A stretch of 64,000 nucleotides of DNA, taken from assembly GCF_024734665.1 (NCBI RefSeq), contig NZ_CP102931.1:5206001-5270000 (forward strand), written 5' to 3'. The position numbers and the translations under genes were made by a program. Shown in pieces: positions 1 to 7,727 of this stretch. The DNA comes from Variovorax paradoxus. Lineage in GTDB: Bacteria > Pseudomonadota > Gammaproteobacteria > Burkholderiales > Burkholderiaceae_C. Each line of letters begins with the position of its first letter. Within the stretch, counting starts at the first letter, position 1. The notes beneath the pieces were generated by a model, which had not been told where the DNA came from, did not search any database, and saw nothing but the letters and a program-made list of their open reading frames with translations.

Positions 1-74
1 TTTAGGATTCCAAGAGCGGCTGCGCGCCGCTGCGCCTCCTAACTCCCCTCTTCAAGAAAGACGCTGAGCTGCCC
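1..74. other. Left-edge intergenic sequence, no gene seen
   Basis: I see no coding region, RNA gene or convincing promoter in these bases before galU. They may include the 3' part of the upstream untranslated region or the tail of a gene lying outside the window. No strong Shine-Dalgarno sequence precedes the galU ATG; only a weak GAG lies about seven bases upstream. Confidence 0.5.
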
Positions 75-965
75 ATGTCCACTCCTTCGACCCGCATCCG
101 CAAGGCCGTATTCCCCGTTGCAGGCTTTGGTACTCGCTTCTTGCCAGCCACCAAGGCTCAGCCCAAGGAAATGCTGCCGGTGGTCGACAAGCCGCTGATT
201 CAGTACGCCGTCGAAGAGGCTTACGCCGCGGGCATCCGCGACATGATCTTCGTGACCGGCCGCAACAAGCGCGCCATCGAGGACCACTACGACACCGCCT
301 ACGAGCTAGAAAGCCAGCTCGAGGCCAGCGGCAAGACCGCCCTGCTCAACATCGCGCGCTCGGTCATGCCCGACGACATGACCTGCTCCTACGTGCGCCA
401 GCCGCGCATGCTGGGCCTGGGCCATGCGGTGCTGTGCGCCGAACACCTGGTGGGCAACGAACCCTTTGCCGTGCTGCTCGCGGACGACCTGATGGTCGGC
501 CCCGATGGCGGCGAGCCCGTGCTGGCACAGATGACCTCGGCCTTCGCCCGCCTCGGCGGCTCGCTGCTGGCGGTGCAGGAAGTGCCGCTGGCACACGTCA
601 AGCGCTACGGCATCGTGGCCGGCGACGCGGTCGAAGAAGGCCTGATAAAGGTCAACCGCATGGTCGAGAAGCCGAAGCCCGAAGACGCACCCTCGCGCCT
701 GGGCGTGGCGGGCCGCTACATCCTCACGCCGGGCGTGTTCGATGAGATTCGCAACCAGCCCAAGGGCGCAGGCGGCGAGATCCAGCTGACCGACGGCATC
801 GCGGCGCTGATGAAGAAGGAATCGGTCTACGCGTATTCGTACAAGGGCATCCGCTACGACTGCGGCAGCAAGGAAGGCTTTCTGCAGGCGTCGGTGGAAC
901 TGGCGCTGGCGCACCCCGAGGTGGGTGCGGAGTTCCGCGAATACCTCAAGAGCCTGAAGCTGTAA
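75..965 (+). CDS. galU: UTP-glucose-1-phosphate uridylyltransferase
   Basis: GalU joins glucose 1-phosphate and UTP to give UDP-glucose and pyrophosphate in the cytoplasm, supplying surface polysaccharide synthesis. The 296-residue product has the usual bacterial GalU length. The nucleotide-binding signature [19 protein letters not shown] lies at about residues 17-35, and the acidic pair of the LADD motif is at 137-138. The C-terminal part carries the [10 protein letters not shown] stretch typical of the family. The gene stands alone on the plus strand and converges on tusA, with a strong hairpin between them. Confidence in the family is high. Confidence 0.95.
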   Translation: MSTPSTRIRKAVFPVAGFGTRFLPATKAQPKEMLPVVDKPLIQYAVEEAYAAGIRDMIFVTGRNKRAIEDHYDTAYELESQLEASGKTALLNIARSVMPDDMTCSYVRQPRMLGLGHAVLCAEHLVGNEPFAVLLADDLMVGPDGGEPVLAQMTSAFARLGGSLLAVQEVPLAHVKRYGIVAGDAVEEGLIKVNRMVEKPKPEDAPSRLGVAGRYILTPGVFDEIRNQPKGAGGEIQLTDGIAALMKKESVYAYSYKGIRYDCGSKEGFLQASVELALAHPEVGAEFREYLKSLKL

Positions 966-1000
966 TCGCCTCGCCTCTGCTTCGAGGTGCCATCACGAAC

Positions 1001-1030
1001 AAAGGGCCGCTGCTGCGGCCCTTTTGTTTT
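1001..1030. terminator. Bidirectional-type terminator between galU and tusA
   Basis: A perfect 10-bp stem (AAAGGGCCGC at 1001-1010 and its complement at 1015-1024) closes a TGCT loop and is followed by a T-rich tract. It sits 36 bases after the galU stop and 21 bases from the tusA stop, so it can end both convergent transcripts; the T-run is best on the galU side. Confidence 0.8.
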
Positions 1031-1045
1031 GTTTCTTTTGCTTTG

Positions 1046-1273
1046 TCAGCGACGCTTGAGCACGTGGATGAAGTCGCTGCCGACGGTTTCCTGCTCCATC
1101 AACTCGTTGCCCGTCTGGCGCGCGAAGGCCTGAAAGTCGCGGATCGATCCCGGGTCGGTCGACACCACCTTCAGCAATTGCCCGCTCAGCATCTCGTTGA
1201 GCGATTTCTTCGCCTTGAGAATGGGCAACGGGCAGTTCAGCCCGCGCGTGTCGAGCTCACGGTCAACTTGCAT
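1046..1273 (-). CDS. tusA: TusA/SirA-family sulfurtransferase
   Basis: This 75-residue protein belongs to the TusA family of small sulfur carriers, which hold a persulfide on one cysteine for tRNA thiolation, cofactor synthesis or sulfur oxidation. The family signature CPxP is visible as LNCPLPILKAKK, with the reactive cysteine at residue 14. The length matches the family. Its start overlaps the end of the upstream NUDIX gene by 11 bases, so the two are probably translationally coupled. The same strand upstream carries cysM, which suggests a sulfur-related group, although the family has several paralogues and the precise acceptor cannot be told. Confidence 0.85.
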   Translation of the reverse strand: MQVDRELDTRGLNCPLPILKAKKSLNEMLSGQLLKVVSTDPGSIRDFQAFARQTGNELMEQETVGSDFIHVLKRR

Positions 1274-1838
1274 TGCCCGGCTCCGGCGGCAGGTTCAGGC
1301 CACGGCGGCGCTCTTCGTTTTCGGCGGCGGTGAAGAACACGGGCTCGTGCCCGCGCGTGCGCAGCCAGTCGGCCAGCGCATAGCCGGTGCCGGCGGGCCA
1401 GCACCTGAGATCGGGCAGGTCATAGAGGCGGTAGTCGACCAGTTCGGGCGAGAGCTTCACGTCGCCATCGGCCACCACGTGGTACGCGATGATGATCTGG
1501 TTCATGCGCTGGAAGTCGTACGCGCCGACGAGCTTGGTGGCGCTGACGTCGAGGTTGGTTTCTTCTTTCACCTCACGCGCAATGCCTTCCTCGGGCGTCT
1601 CGCCGGCTTCCATGAACCCGGTGATCAGCGCAAACATCTTGCCCGGCCATGCCGCATTGCGCGCCAGCAGCACCTGGCCGCGGTACTCGACGATGGCCGC
1701 AAGCACGGGGGTCGGGTTGTTCCAGTGTGTATGGCCGCAGTTGGGGCAGCGCAGGCGCTCCTTGGGGCCGCCGTCTTCCATCAACGCGATCCACTCGAGC
1801 GGCGTGGCGCAGACCTGGCAGAACTTGGGATGGGGCAT
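1263..1838 (-). CDS. NUDIX hydrolase with N-terminal zinc ribbon
   Basis: A 191-residue protein with a zinc ribbon (CQVC near residues 8-11 and CPNC near 33-36) followed by a NUDIX domain. The NUDIX box is visible as GFMEAGETPEEGIAREVKEE, after which a Thr-Asn replaces the usual x-Gly. The layout resembles NudC-type NADH pyrophosphatases and other zinc-ribbon NUDIX proteins that cleave nucleoside diphosphates linked to another group; the substrate is not predictable. The ATG at 1838 was chosen because longer versions run into cysM and have an arginine-rich, non-family N-terminus. It lies 64 bases after cysM and overlaps tusA. Confidence 0.85.
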   Translation of the reverse strand: MPHPKFCQVCATPLEWIALMEDGGPKERLRCPNCGHTHWNNPTPVLAAIVEYRGQVLLARNAAWPGKMFALITGFMEAGETPEEGIAREVKEETNLDVSATKLVGAYDFQRMNQIIIAYHVVADGDVKLSPELVDYRLYDLPDLRCWPAGTGYALADWLRTRGHEPVFFTAAENEERRRGLNLPPEPGNAS

Positions 1839-1902
1839 GGGGTCTCTTTTCTTTTTTGTGGCTGCCTGAGCGCCTTGAGCGGGCGCTGCTGCCGGTCGTT
1901 GC

Positions 1903-2805
1903 TTATGCGGGGAAAACGCCGGTCGACAAGTAGCGGTCGCCCCGGTCGCAGACCACGAACACGATGGTGGCGTTCTCGACCGTCTTCGCCACTTCGAGCG
2001 CGGCCCACAACGCACCTGCGGCCGAGATGCCGCCAAAGATGCCCTCTTCGCGCGCGAGACGCCGGCACATTTCTTCCGCGTCGTCCTGGCTCACGCTGAT
2101 TTCTTCGTCGACCCGGCTCGGGTCGAAGATCTTCGGCATGTATTCGGCAGGCCATTTGCGGATACCCGGAATGCGCGAGCCTTCGGCCGGCTGCGCGCCG
2201 ATGATGCGCACTGCCGGGTTCTTCTCTTTCAGGAAGCGCGAGACGCCGGTGATGGTGCCGGTGGTGCCCATGGCGCTCACGAAGTGCGTGACCTTGCCCT
2301 TGGTGTCGGCCCAGATCTCGGGGCCGGTGGTCTCGTAGTGGATGCGCGGGTTGTCGGGGTTGGCGAACTGGTCGAGCACGCGGCCCTTGCCCTGCGCGAC
2401 CATCTGCTCGGCGAGGTCGCGCGCGTATTCCATGCCGCCGCTCTTGGGCGTGAGCACAAGCTCGGCGCCGAAGGCCTTCATGGTCTGGGCGCGCTCCACG
2501 GAGAGGTCCTCCGGCATGATGAGCACCATGCGATAGCCCTTGATGGCCGCGGCCATGGCCAGGGCGATGCCGGTGTTGCCGGAAGTGGCTTCGATGAGGG
2601 TGTCGCCGGGCTTGATCTCGCCGCGCTCTTCGGCGCGCCGGATCATCGAGAGGGCCGGCCGGTCTTTGACCGAACCGGCGGGATTGTTGCCCTCGAGCTT
2701 GCCGAGAATCACGTTGCCGCGCTTGGCGTTTTCTGCGGCGTTGATGCGTTGCAGTGCGACCAGGGGGGTCTTGCCAATGGCGTCTTCGATCGTCGGATAA
2801 TTCAT
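1903..2805 (-). CDS. cysM: Cysteine synthase B
   Basis: A PLP-dependent O-acetylserine sulfhydrylase of 300 residues, which makes cysteine from O-acetylserine and sulfide or thiosulfate. The PLP lysine lies in NNPAGSVKDRP at residue 47, and the phosphate-binding loop TSGNTG is at about 74-79. The length and the region around RRLAREEGIFGG fit CysM better than CysK. The ATG at 2805 is preferred to a GTG nine bases further upstream because the family usually begins MxYPTIEDxIG. It is the first gene of a cysM-NUDIX-tusA group and is divergent from the tRNA-Leu gene. Confidence 0.92.
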   Translation of the reverse strand: MNYPTIEDAIGKTPLVALQRINAAENAKRGNVILGKLEGNNPAGSVKDRPALSMIRRAEERGEIKPGDTLIEATSGNTGIALAMAAAIKGYRMVLIMPEDLSVERAQTMKAFGAELVLTPKSGGMEYARDLAEQMVAQGKGRVLDQFANPDNPRIHYETTGPEIWADTKGKVTHFVSAMGTTGTITGVSRFLKEKNPAVRIIGAQPAEGSRIPGIRKWPAEYMPKIFDPSRVDEEISVSQDDAEEMCRRLAREEGIFGGISAAGALWAALEVAKTVENATIVFVVCDRGDRYLSTGVFPA

Positions 2806-2847
2806 GGCAGCCACTGTGCCATAATTTTAGGCTTCGTTCAGAACCCT

Positions 2848-2932
2848 GCCCGGGTGGTGAAATTGGTAGACGCAGGGGACTCAAAATCCCCCACCGAAAG
2901 GTGTGCCGGTTCGATTCCGGCCCCGGGCACCA
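2848..2932 (+). tRNA. tRNA-Leu (anticodon CAA)
   Basis: An 85-base class II tRNA, including an encoded CCA end. The acceptor stem GCCCGGG pairs with CCCGGGC. The anticodon stem GGGGA/TCCCC encloses the loop CTCAAAA, giving anticodon CAA at 2882-2884, which reads UUG. The long variable arm CACCGAAAGGTG and the T arm GGTTCGATTCC are present. It lies 42 bases from the cysM start on the opposite strand and is followed at once by a structured repeat. Confidence 0.97.
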
Positions 2933-2940
2933 TACTTTGG

Positions 2941-3033
2941 CTCTCCCCCAGGCTACGCGCACTTCGTGTCGCTTCGCCTTCCCCCTACCGGGGGCGACAC
3001 CGGTGGCCCGGCGAAGCCGGTTCCACGGTGTCC
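2941..3033. repeat. Structured intergenic repeat of the type common in Comamonadaceae
   Basis: The stretch just after the tRNA holds a stem CCCCC (2981-2985)/GGGGG (2990-2994) and then a nested cruciform: GACACCG (2996-3002) pairs with CGGTGTC (3026-3032) and encloses CCGGC (3008-3012)/GCCGG (3016-3020). From memory, elements with the same GGCTACGCGCACTTCG and CGGCGAAGCCGG blocks are scattered between genes of Acidovorax/Variovorax relatives; I could not search for copies. No second copy is seen in this window. Its role is unknown, and it may also end tRNA transcription. Confidence 0.55.
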
Positions 3034-3055
3034 CTGGAATGGGCCCTGCTCTCCC

Positions 3056-3997
3056 CTATGTCGGCTCGTTCTGTTCGCGCAGGCCTGTATGCACCGTCGG
3101 GTGCGAAAGCCGCACCCGCAGTTCGCGCTTGAGACGTGTGTTGTCCAGCCGGCGCGATTCCCCCATGAAACTCAGCAGTTGCAGCGGCAGTTGCCGCTCG
3201 GCCTCGCCGCGGGCCACACGCGGCGGGCGCGGCATGCCGTAGAGGTCGGCGGCCAGGTCTACGTAGTCGCCCATGCGCAGTTCGGTGTCGTCCGAGGCAT
3301 GCACGATGCGCTGCGGCTTGCCGCGGAACAGCGCCGCCACGCAAGCGCGGGCTAGGTCGTCGGCGTGGATGTGGCTGGTGTAGACGTCGTCTTCGTGCCT
3401 CAGCACGGGCGTGCCGCGCTGCAGGCGGCCGCGCGGGGTGCCGTTTTCGCGATCGGGTGCGTAGATGCCCGGAATACGCAGGATGCTGGCGCGCACGCCG
3501 GCGCTGCGGCCCAGCCAGCGCACTGCGCGTTCGGCGTCCACGCGGCGGTGGGAGCGTGGGGTGTCGGGGCGCACGACGCGGGTTTCGCTCACGCGGGCGC
3601 CGCCGCAGTCGCCGTACACACCGCTGGTCGAGCCGTAGACGAAGGTGGAAGGCACCGACCGCAGCCGCAGTGCCCGCGCCAGTGCGGTGGTGCGCTGGTC
3701 GCGCCACCAGGCCGCGCCGCCGTCACGGGCGGGCGGTGCCAGGTGCAGCACTCGCGTTGCGATGCCCGCCAGGCGGCGCAGGGTGGCTGCGTCGTCCAGA
3801 TTGCCCACCAGCGGGCGGATGCCGGCCGTGCGCAGGGCGCCCACGCGGTCGGCCGACGAAGTGAGCGCCACCAGTTGCATGCGGCCGCGCAGGTCGCGCG
3901 CCACGCGCTGGCCGACGTCGCCGCATCCGACGATCAGCAGGCGTTCGCGCCGGAAACGCGCTGGCAGAGCGCCGGAGGGGCTATTGATTGAAGGCAA
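3056..3997 (-). CDS. NAD-dependent epimerase/dehydratase-like protein (YeeZ type)
   Basis: A 313-residue extended-SDR-like protein. The dinucleotide-binding motif GCGDVGQ lies at 24-30, and a strand ending FVYGSTSGVYGD lies at 119-130, as in sugar-nucleotide epimerase-like proteins. The usual YxxxK catalytic pair is not obvious, because no lysine follows Y128 at the expected spacing; the protein resembles YeeZ-type atypical SDRs of unknown substrate. The start must be TTG at 3997, since no ATG or GTG lies before the Rossmann motif, and AGGA about eight bases upstream supports it. It is divergent from the reductase gene at 4076. Confidence 0.75.
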   Translation of the reverse strand: MPSINSPSGALPARFRRERLLIVGCGDVGQRVARDLRGRMQLVALTSSADRVGALRTAGIRPLVGNLDDAATLRRLAGIATRVLHLAPPARDGGAAWWRDQRTTALARALRLRSVPSTFVYGSTSGVYGDCGGARVSETRVVRPDTPRSHRRVDAERAVRWLGRSAGVRASILRIPGIYAPDRENGTPRGRLQRGTPVLRHEDDVYTSHIHADDLARACVAALFRGKPQRIVHASDDTELRMGDYVDLAADLYGMPRPPRVARGEAERQLPLQLLSFMGESRRLDNTRLKRELRVRLSHPTVHTGLREQNEPT

Positions 3998-4075
3998 AAT
4001 CCTGTTCCTGTCCCAATTCAGTGCTCACCGGGTCTTACGCACGGCCCGGGCTGAGTTCACCCTCGAAGAATACCG

Positions 4076-5140
4076 ATGACTGCTACAGCGCCGCATGAGG
4101 CGGGCTTTTCCATCCACGTCGAACCCAGCGGGCGCCATTTCGTGGTCCACGGCGACGAAACCATCCTGGCAGCCGGCATTCGCCAGGGCATCGGCCTTCC
4201 CTATGGCTGCAAGGACGGCGCCTGCGGCTCGTGCAAGTGCAAGAAGCTCTCGGGCGAGGTCACCCTCGGCCCGCACCAGAGCAAGGCCCTGAGCGCCGAG
4301 GAACAACTCGCCGGCTACGTGCTGACCTGCTGTGCCCACGCCAAGAGCGACGTGGTGCTCGAATCGCGCCAGGTCACGGAGGCCGGGGCGCTGCCGATCC
4401 GCAAGATGCCGGTGCGGGTGCTGGCCCTCACGCGCCAGTCGCACGACGTGATGATGGTGCGCCTGCAGTTGCCGGCCGGCGAGCCGCTGCAGTTCTACGC
4501 AGGCCAGTATGTGGAGTTCATCCTGCGCGACGGCGCGCGCCGCAGCTACTCGATGGCCAATGCGCCACACACGCTGGGCGAGCCCGGCACGGGCATCGAA
4601 CTGCATCTGCGGCACCTGCCCGGCGGCAAGTTCACCGACCATGTGTTCGGCACGATGAAGGAAAAGGAAATCCTGCGCATCGAAGGCCCCTTCGGCAGCT
4701 TCTTCCTGCGCGAGGACTCCGCCAAGCCGATGATCCTGCTGGCCTCGGGCACGGGCTTCGCGCCAATCAAGGCACTGCTGGAGCACATGAAGTTCAAGGC
4801 CATCGACCGGCCCGCCACGCTCTACTGGGGCGGCCGCCGGCCCGAAGACCTGTATATGGACGGCTGGGTACGCGAGCAGATGGCACAGATGCCGAACCTG
4901 CGCTACGTACCCGTCATCTCCAACGCCACGCCCGAAGACAACTGGACCGGCCGCACCGGCTTCGTCCACCAGGCCGTGCTCGAAGACTTCGCCGACCTGT
5001 CGGGCCACCAGGTCTATGCCTGCGGCGCGCCCATCGTGGTCGACTCGGCCAAGCGCGACTACGTGGCGCTGGCGGGCCTGCCTGAGGAAGAGTTTTTTGC
5101 CGACGCGTTCACCACAGAGGCCGACAAGGCCCTTCCCTGA
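4076..5140 (+). CDS. Ferredoxin-NAD(P)H reductase, CDP-6-deoxy-delta-3,4-glucoseen reductase-like
   Basis: A 354-residue electron-transfer flavoprotein. The N-terminus is a plant-type 2Fe-2S ferredoxin domain with C45, C50 and C53 in GCKDGACGSC and a further cysteine at 85 or 86. An FAD domain follows with RSYSMANAP (156-164), then an NAD(P) domain with LASGTGFAPIKALLEH (222-237). This order matches AscD/RfbI-like reductases and the reductase parts of aromatic oxygenases. Burkholderiales often carry it as a stand-alone gene, so a dedicated deoxysugar role is doubtful and the partner is unknown. A Bug receptor gene follows after 30 bases. Confidence 0.8.
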   Translation: MTATAPHEAGFSIHVEPSGRHFVVHGDETILAAGIRQGIGLPYGCKDGACGSCKCKKLSGEVTLGPHQSKALSAEEQLAGYVLTCCAHAKSDVVLESRQVTEAGALPIRKMPVRVLALTRQSHDVMMVRLQLPAGEPLQFYAGQYVEFILRDGARRSYSMANAPHTLGEPGTGIELHLRHLPGGKFTDHVFGTMKEKEILRIEGPFGSFFLREDSAKPMILLASGTGFAPIKALLEHMKFKAIDRPATLYWGGRRPEDLYMDGWVREQMAQMPNLRYVPVISNATPEDNWTGRTGFVHQAVLEDFADLSGHQVYACGAPIVVDSAKRDYVALAGLPEEEFFADAFTTEADKALP

Positions 5141-5170
5141 GACAAACCCGAAAAAGATCCCCAAGAAAAA

Positions 5171-6148
5171 ATGAAAACGAGACACTTCCTCCTCACCCTG
5201 ATCGCAAGCACCACCGCCCTGCTGGGTGCCGGCCACGCCATGGCGCAGCAACAGCGCCCCATCCGCCTCGTCGTTCCGTATGCGGCGGGCGGCCCGATCG
5301 ACAACACGGCGCGCATCCTGGCCGAACGCGTCAAGGACACGCTGGGTCCGGTCATCATCGACAACAAGCCCGGCGCGGGGGGCAACATCGGCGCCGACAT
5401 CGTGGCGAAGGCGCCCACCGACGGCCTGACGATCGGCATCGCGGCCACCGCCACCAACGCGGTGAATCCGTGGCTCTACAACAAGATCCCGTTCAACGCC
5501 GCAACCGACTTCGCGCCGATCACGCAGATGGTCCGCGTGCCCAACGTGCTGGTGATGAACGCCGACACGGCCAAGCGCCTGAACATCAATAGCGTGGCCG
5601 ACCTGATCCGCTATGCCAAGGCCAACCCGGCCAAGCTCAACTACGGCAGCGGCGGCAACGGCAGCGCCGGCCACCTCGCGGGCGAGCTGTTCAAGAAGGA
5701 AGCGGGCATCTTCGCGCTGCACATTCCGTACAACGGCGGTAGCCCGGCGCAGTTGGCGCTGATCTCGGGGCAGGTCGATTTCAACTTCGACAACCTCGCC
5801 ACCGCCGCACCGAACATCCGCTCAGGCAAGCTGAAGGCGATTGCGGTGACGACGCTGCAGCGCAGCGCCTCGCTGCCCGACGTGCCGCCCATCGCCGACA
5901 CGCTCAAGGGCTTCTCGATCGACACATGGTGGGGCCTGGTCGCGCCGGCGGGCACGCCGCACGACGTGGTCGTGAAGCTCAATCAGGCCTTCGTGGCAGC
6001 GCTGAATGCACCGGAAACGAAGACGCGCTTCGCCGGACTGCTGGCAGAGCCGGTGGCCAACTCGCCGGAGCAGTTCGGCGCTTTCATGAAGACCGAACTC
6101 TCGAAGTACGAAGCGGTGGTGAAAGCCACCGGCGCGAAGGTCGACTGA
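5171..6148 (+). CDS. Bug-family tripartite tricarboxylate transporter substrate-binding protein
   Basis: A 325-residue periplasmic receptor of the Bug/TctC family. The signal peptide spans about residues 1-25 and ends GAGHAMAQQ. The mature part starts with IRLVVPYAAGGPIDNTAR, the typical first strand and carboxylate-binding loop, and continues with DNKPGAGGNIGAD. No TctA/TctB membrane genes are adjacent, which is usual for the many orphan Bug proteins of Burkholderiales, so the ligand is unknown. It may be co-transcribed with the upstream reductase. Its stop codon lies one base from the livF stop on the other strand. Confidence 0.88.
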   Translation: MKTRHFLLTLIASTTALLGAGHAMAQQQRPIRLVVPYAAGGPIDNTARILAERVKDTLGPVIIDNKPGAGGNIGADIVAKAPTDGLTIGIAATATNAVNPWLYNKIPFNAATDFAPITQMVRVPNVLVMNADTAKRLNINSVADLIRYAKANPAKLNYGSGGNGSAGHLAGELFKKEAGIFALHIPYNGGSPAQLALISGQVDFNFDNLATAAPNIRSGKLKAIAVTTLQRSASLPDVPPIADTLKGFSIDTWWGLVAPAGTPHDVVVKLNQAFVAALNAPETKTRFAGLLAEPVANSPEQFGAFMKTELSKYEAVVKATGAKVD

Positions 6149-6149
6149 G

Positions 6150-6932
6150 TTATTCGCCCAAGTAGGCGGCCCGCACGCGCGGGTCGCTCAGCAGTTCCTT
6201 GGCGTCACCGTTCATGGTGATGAGCCCCGACTCCATCACGTAGCCACGGTCGGCCAGCTGCAGTGCGCGGTTGGCGTTCTGCTCCACCAGCAGGATGGTC
6301 ACGCCCTGCGAGGCCACGGTCTGCACCACCTCGAAGATCTTGTCGCACATGATCGGCGACAGGCCCATGGTGGGTTCGTCAAGCAGCAGCACCTTGGGGC
6401 GCGCCATCAGCGCGCGGCCCATGGCCAGCATCTGCTGTTCGCCGCCCGACATGGTGCCGGCCAGCTGGTCCTTGCGCTCGCGCAGGCGCGGGAAGGTGAC
6501 GAACACGCGCTCCATGTCGCTCGCGATGGCGGCCTTGTCCTTGCGGATGTAGGCGCCGATCTGCAGGTTCTCGGTGATGGTCATGCGCGTGAACACGCCA
6601 CGGCCTTCGGGCACCATCACGAGGCCCTCTTCCACCAGGTCCCACGCGCCGCGGCCCTTGATGCTGCGGCCCAGGAACTCGATGTTGCCGGCCCCGGCCG
6701 GCAGCGTGCCGGTGATGGCCTTCATGGTGGTGGTCTTGCCGGCGCCATTGGAGCCGATCAGCGAAACCAGTTCGCCTTCGCGCACCTCGAAGTCCACGCC
6801 CTTGACGGCCTGGATACCGCCGTAGCCGACCTTCAGGCCGGAGACCTTCAGCAGCGTCTTGCCGGTGGCCTTGGCTTGTGCGGCATTGGCCCGGGTTGCT
6901 TCTTCAGCGCTTGTCATGGTTGCGGTGCTCAT
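6150..6932 (-). CDS. livF: Branched-chain amino-acid-type ABC transporter ATP-binding protein LivF
   Basis: A 260-residue ATPase of the HAAT family that powers LivHM at the inner membrane. The Walker A motif GSNGAGKTT, signature SGGEQQ and Walker B VLLLDEP followed by TMGLSP identify LivF. The ATG at 6932 was chosen over 6965: it begins one base after the livG stop, and GGGAGG lies at good distance upstream inside livG. It is the last gene of livH-livM-livG-livF. Confidence 0.93.
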   Translation of the reverse strand: MSTATMTSAEEATRANAAQAKATGKTLLKVSGLKVGYGGIQAVKGVDFEVREGELVSLIGSNGAGKTTTMKAITGTLPAGAGNIEFLGRSIKGRGAWDLVEEGLVMVPEGRGVFTRMTITENLQIGAYIRKDKAAIASDMERVFVTFPRLRERKDQLAGTMSGGEQQMLAMGRALMARPKVLLLDEPTMGLSPIMCDKIFEVVQTVASQGVTILLVEQNANRALQLADRGYVMESGLITMNGDAKELLSDPRVRAAYLGE

Positions 6933-6933
6933 T

Positions 6934-7707
6934 TCAGTGGCCTCCCGTGCCGAGGTAGGCCTCAATCACTTTTTCATTCTTCTGCACGTCGGCGGGCGTA
7001 CCTTCGGCAATCTGCTTGCCGTAGTCCAGCACGGTGACGCGGTCGCACAGGCCCATGATGAGCTTGACGTCGTGTTCGATGATCAGGATGGTGCGGTCGT
7101 CGCGACGGATGCGGTCGATCAGCTCGCGCAGCAGTACCTTCTCGGTGGAGTTCATGCCGGCGGCGGGTTCGTCCAACGCGATGAGCTGCGGGTCGGTGGC
7201 TAGTGCGCGTGCAATTTCGAGGCGGCGCTGGTCGCCGTACGACAGCGTGCGCGCCTTGTAGTCGGCAAACTTGCCGATGCCAACGTAGTCGAGCAGTTCG
7301 TGCGCGCGGTCGGCAATGGCTTTTTCTTCGGCCTTGAAGCTGCCGGTGCGCAGCATCGCGCCGAACACGCCCGACTGCGTGCGAATGTGGCGCCCGACCA
7401 TCACGTTCTCGAGTGCCGTCATTTCGGCGAAGAGGCGGATGTTCTGGAAGGTGCGTGCAATGCCGGCCTTGGCCACTTCATGCACGGCCGTCGGCTGGTA
7501 GGGCTTGCCTGCGAGTTCGAAGGTGCCGCTGTCGGGCGTGTACAGCCCGGTGATCACGTTGAAGAAGGTGGTCTTGCCTGCGCCGTTGGGGCCGATCAGG
7601 CCGTAGACCTGGCCGCGCTTGATGGTGATGCCCACGTCGGACAGGGCTTGCAGCCCGCCGAAGCGTTTTGAAATTCCACGAACGTCGAGGATGGTGTCTG
7701 TCGTCAT
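6934..7707 (-). CDS. livG: Branched-chain amino-acid-type ABC transporter ATP-binding protein LivG
   Basis: A 257-residue ATPase paired with LivF. The Walker A motif GPNGAGKTTFFN, a signature region in LSYGDQRRLEIARAL and Walker B IALDEPAAGMN are typical of LivG. The ABC signature is LSYGDQ rather than LSGGQ, as is normal for LivG. It follows livM after 20 bases and precedes livF by one base, so all four genes should share a transcript. Substrate specificity depends on a receptor protein not encoded nearby. Confidence 0.93.
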   Translation of the reverse strand: MTTDTILDVRGISKRFGGLQALSDVGITIKRGQVYGLIGPNGAGKTTFFNVITGLYTPDSGTFELAGKPYQPTAVHEVAKAGIARTFQNIRLFAEMTALENVMVGRHIRTQSGVFGAMLRTGSFKAEEKAIADRAHELLDYVGIGKFADYKARTLSYGDQRRLEIARALATDPQLIALDEPAAGMNSTEKVLLRELIDRIRRDDRTILIIEHDVKLIMGLCDRVTVLDYGKQIAEGTPADVQKNEKVIEAYLGTGGH

Positions 7708-7727
7708 GTTGATTTTTCCTTCGGCGT

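Noticed and set aside
4025..5722. A 565-codon open frame antisense to the ferredoxin reductase and Bug genes
   Set aside because: It crosses two well-supported genes and their intergenic gap, with no start signal and no family features.
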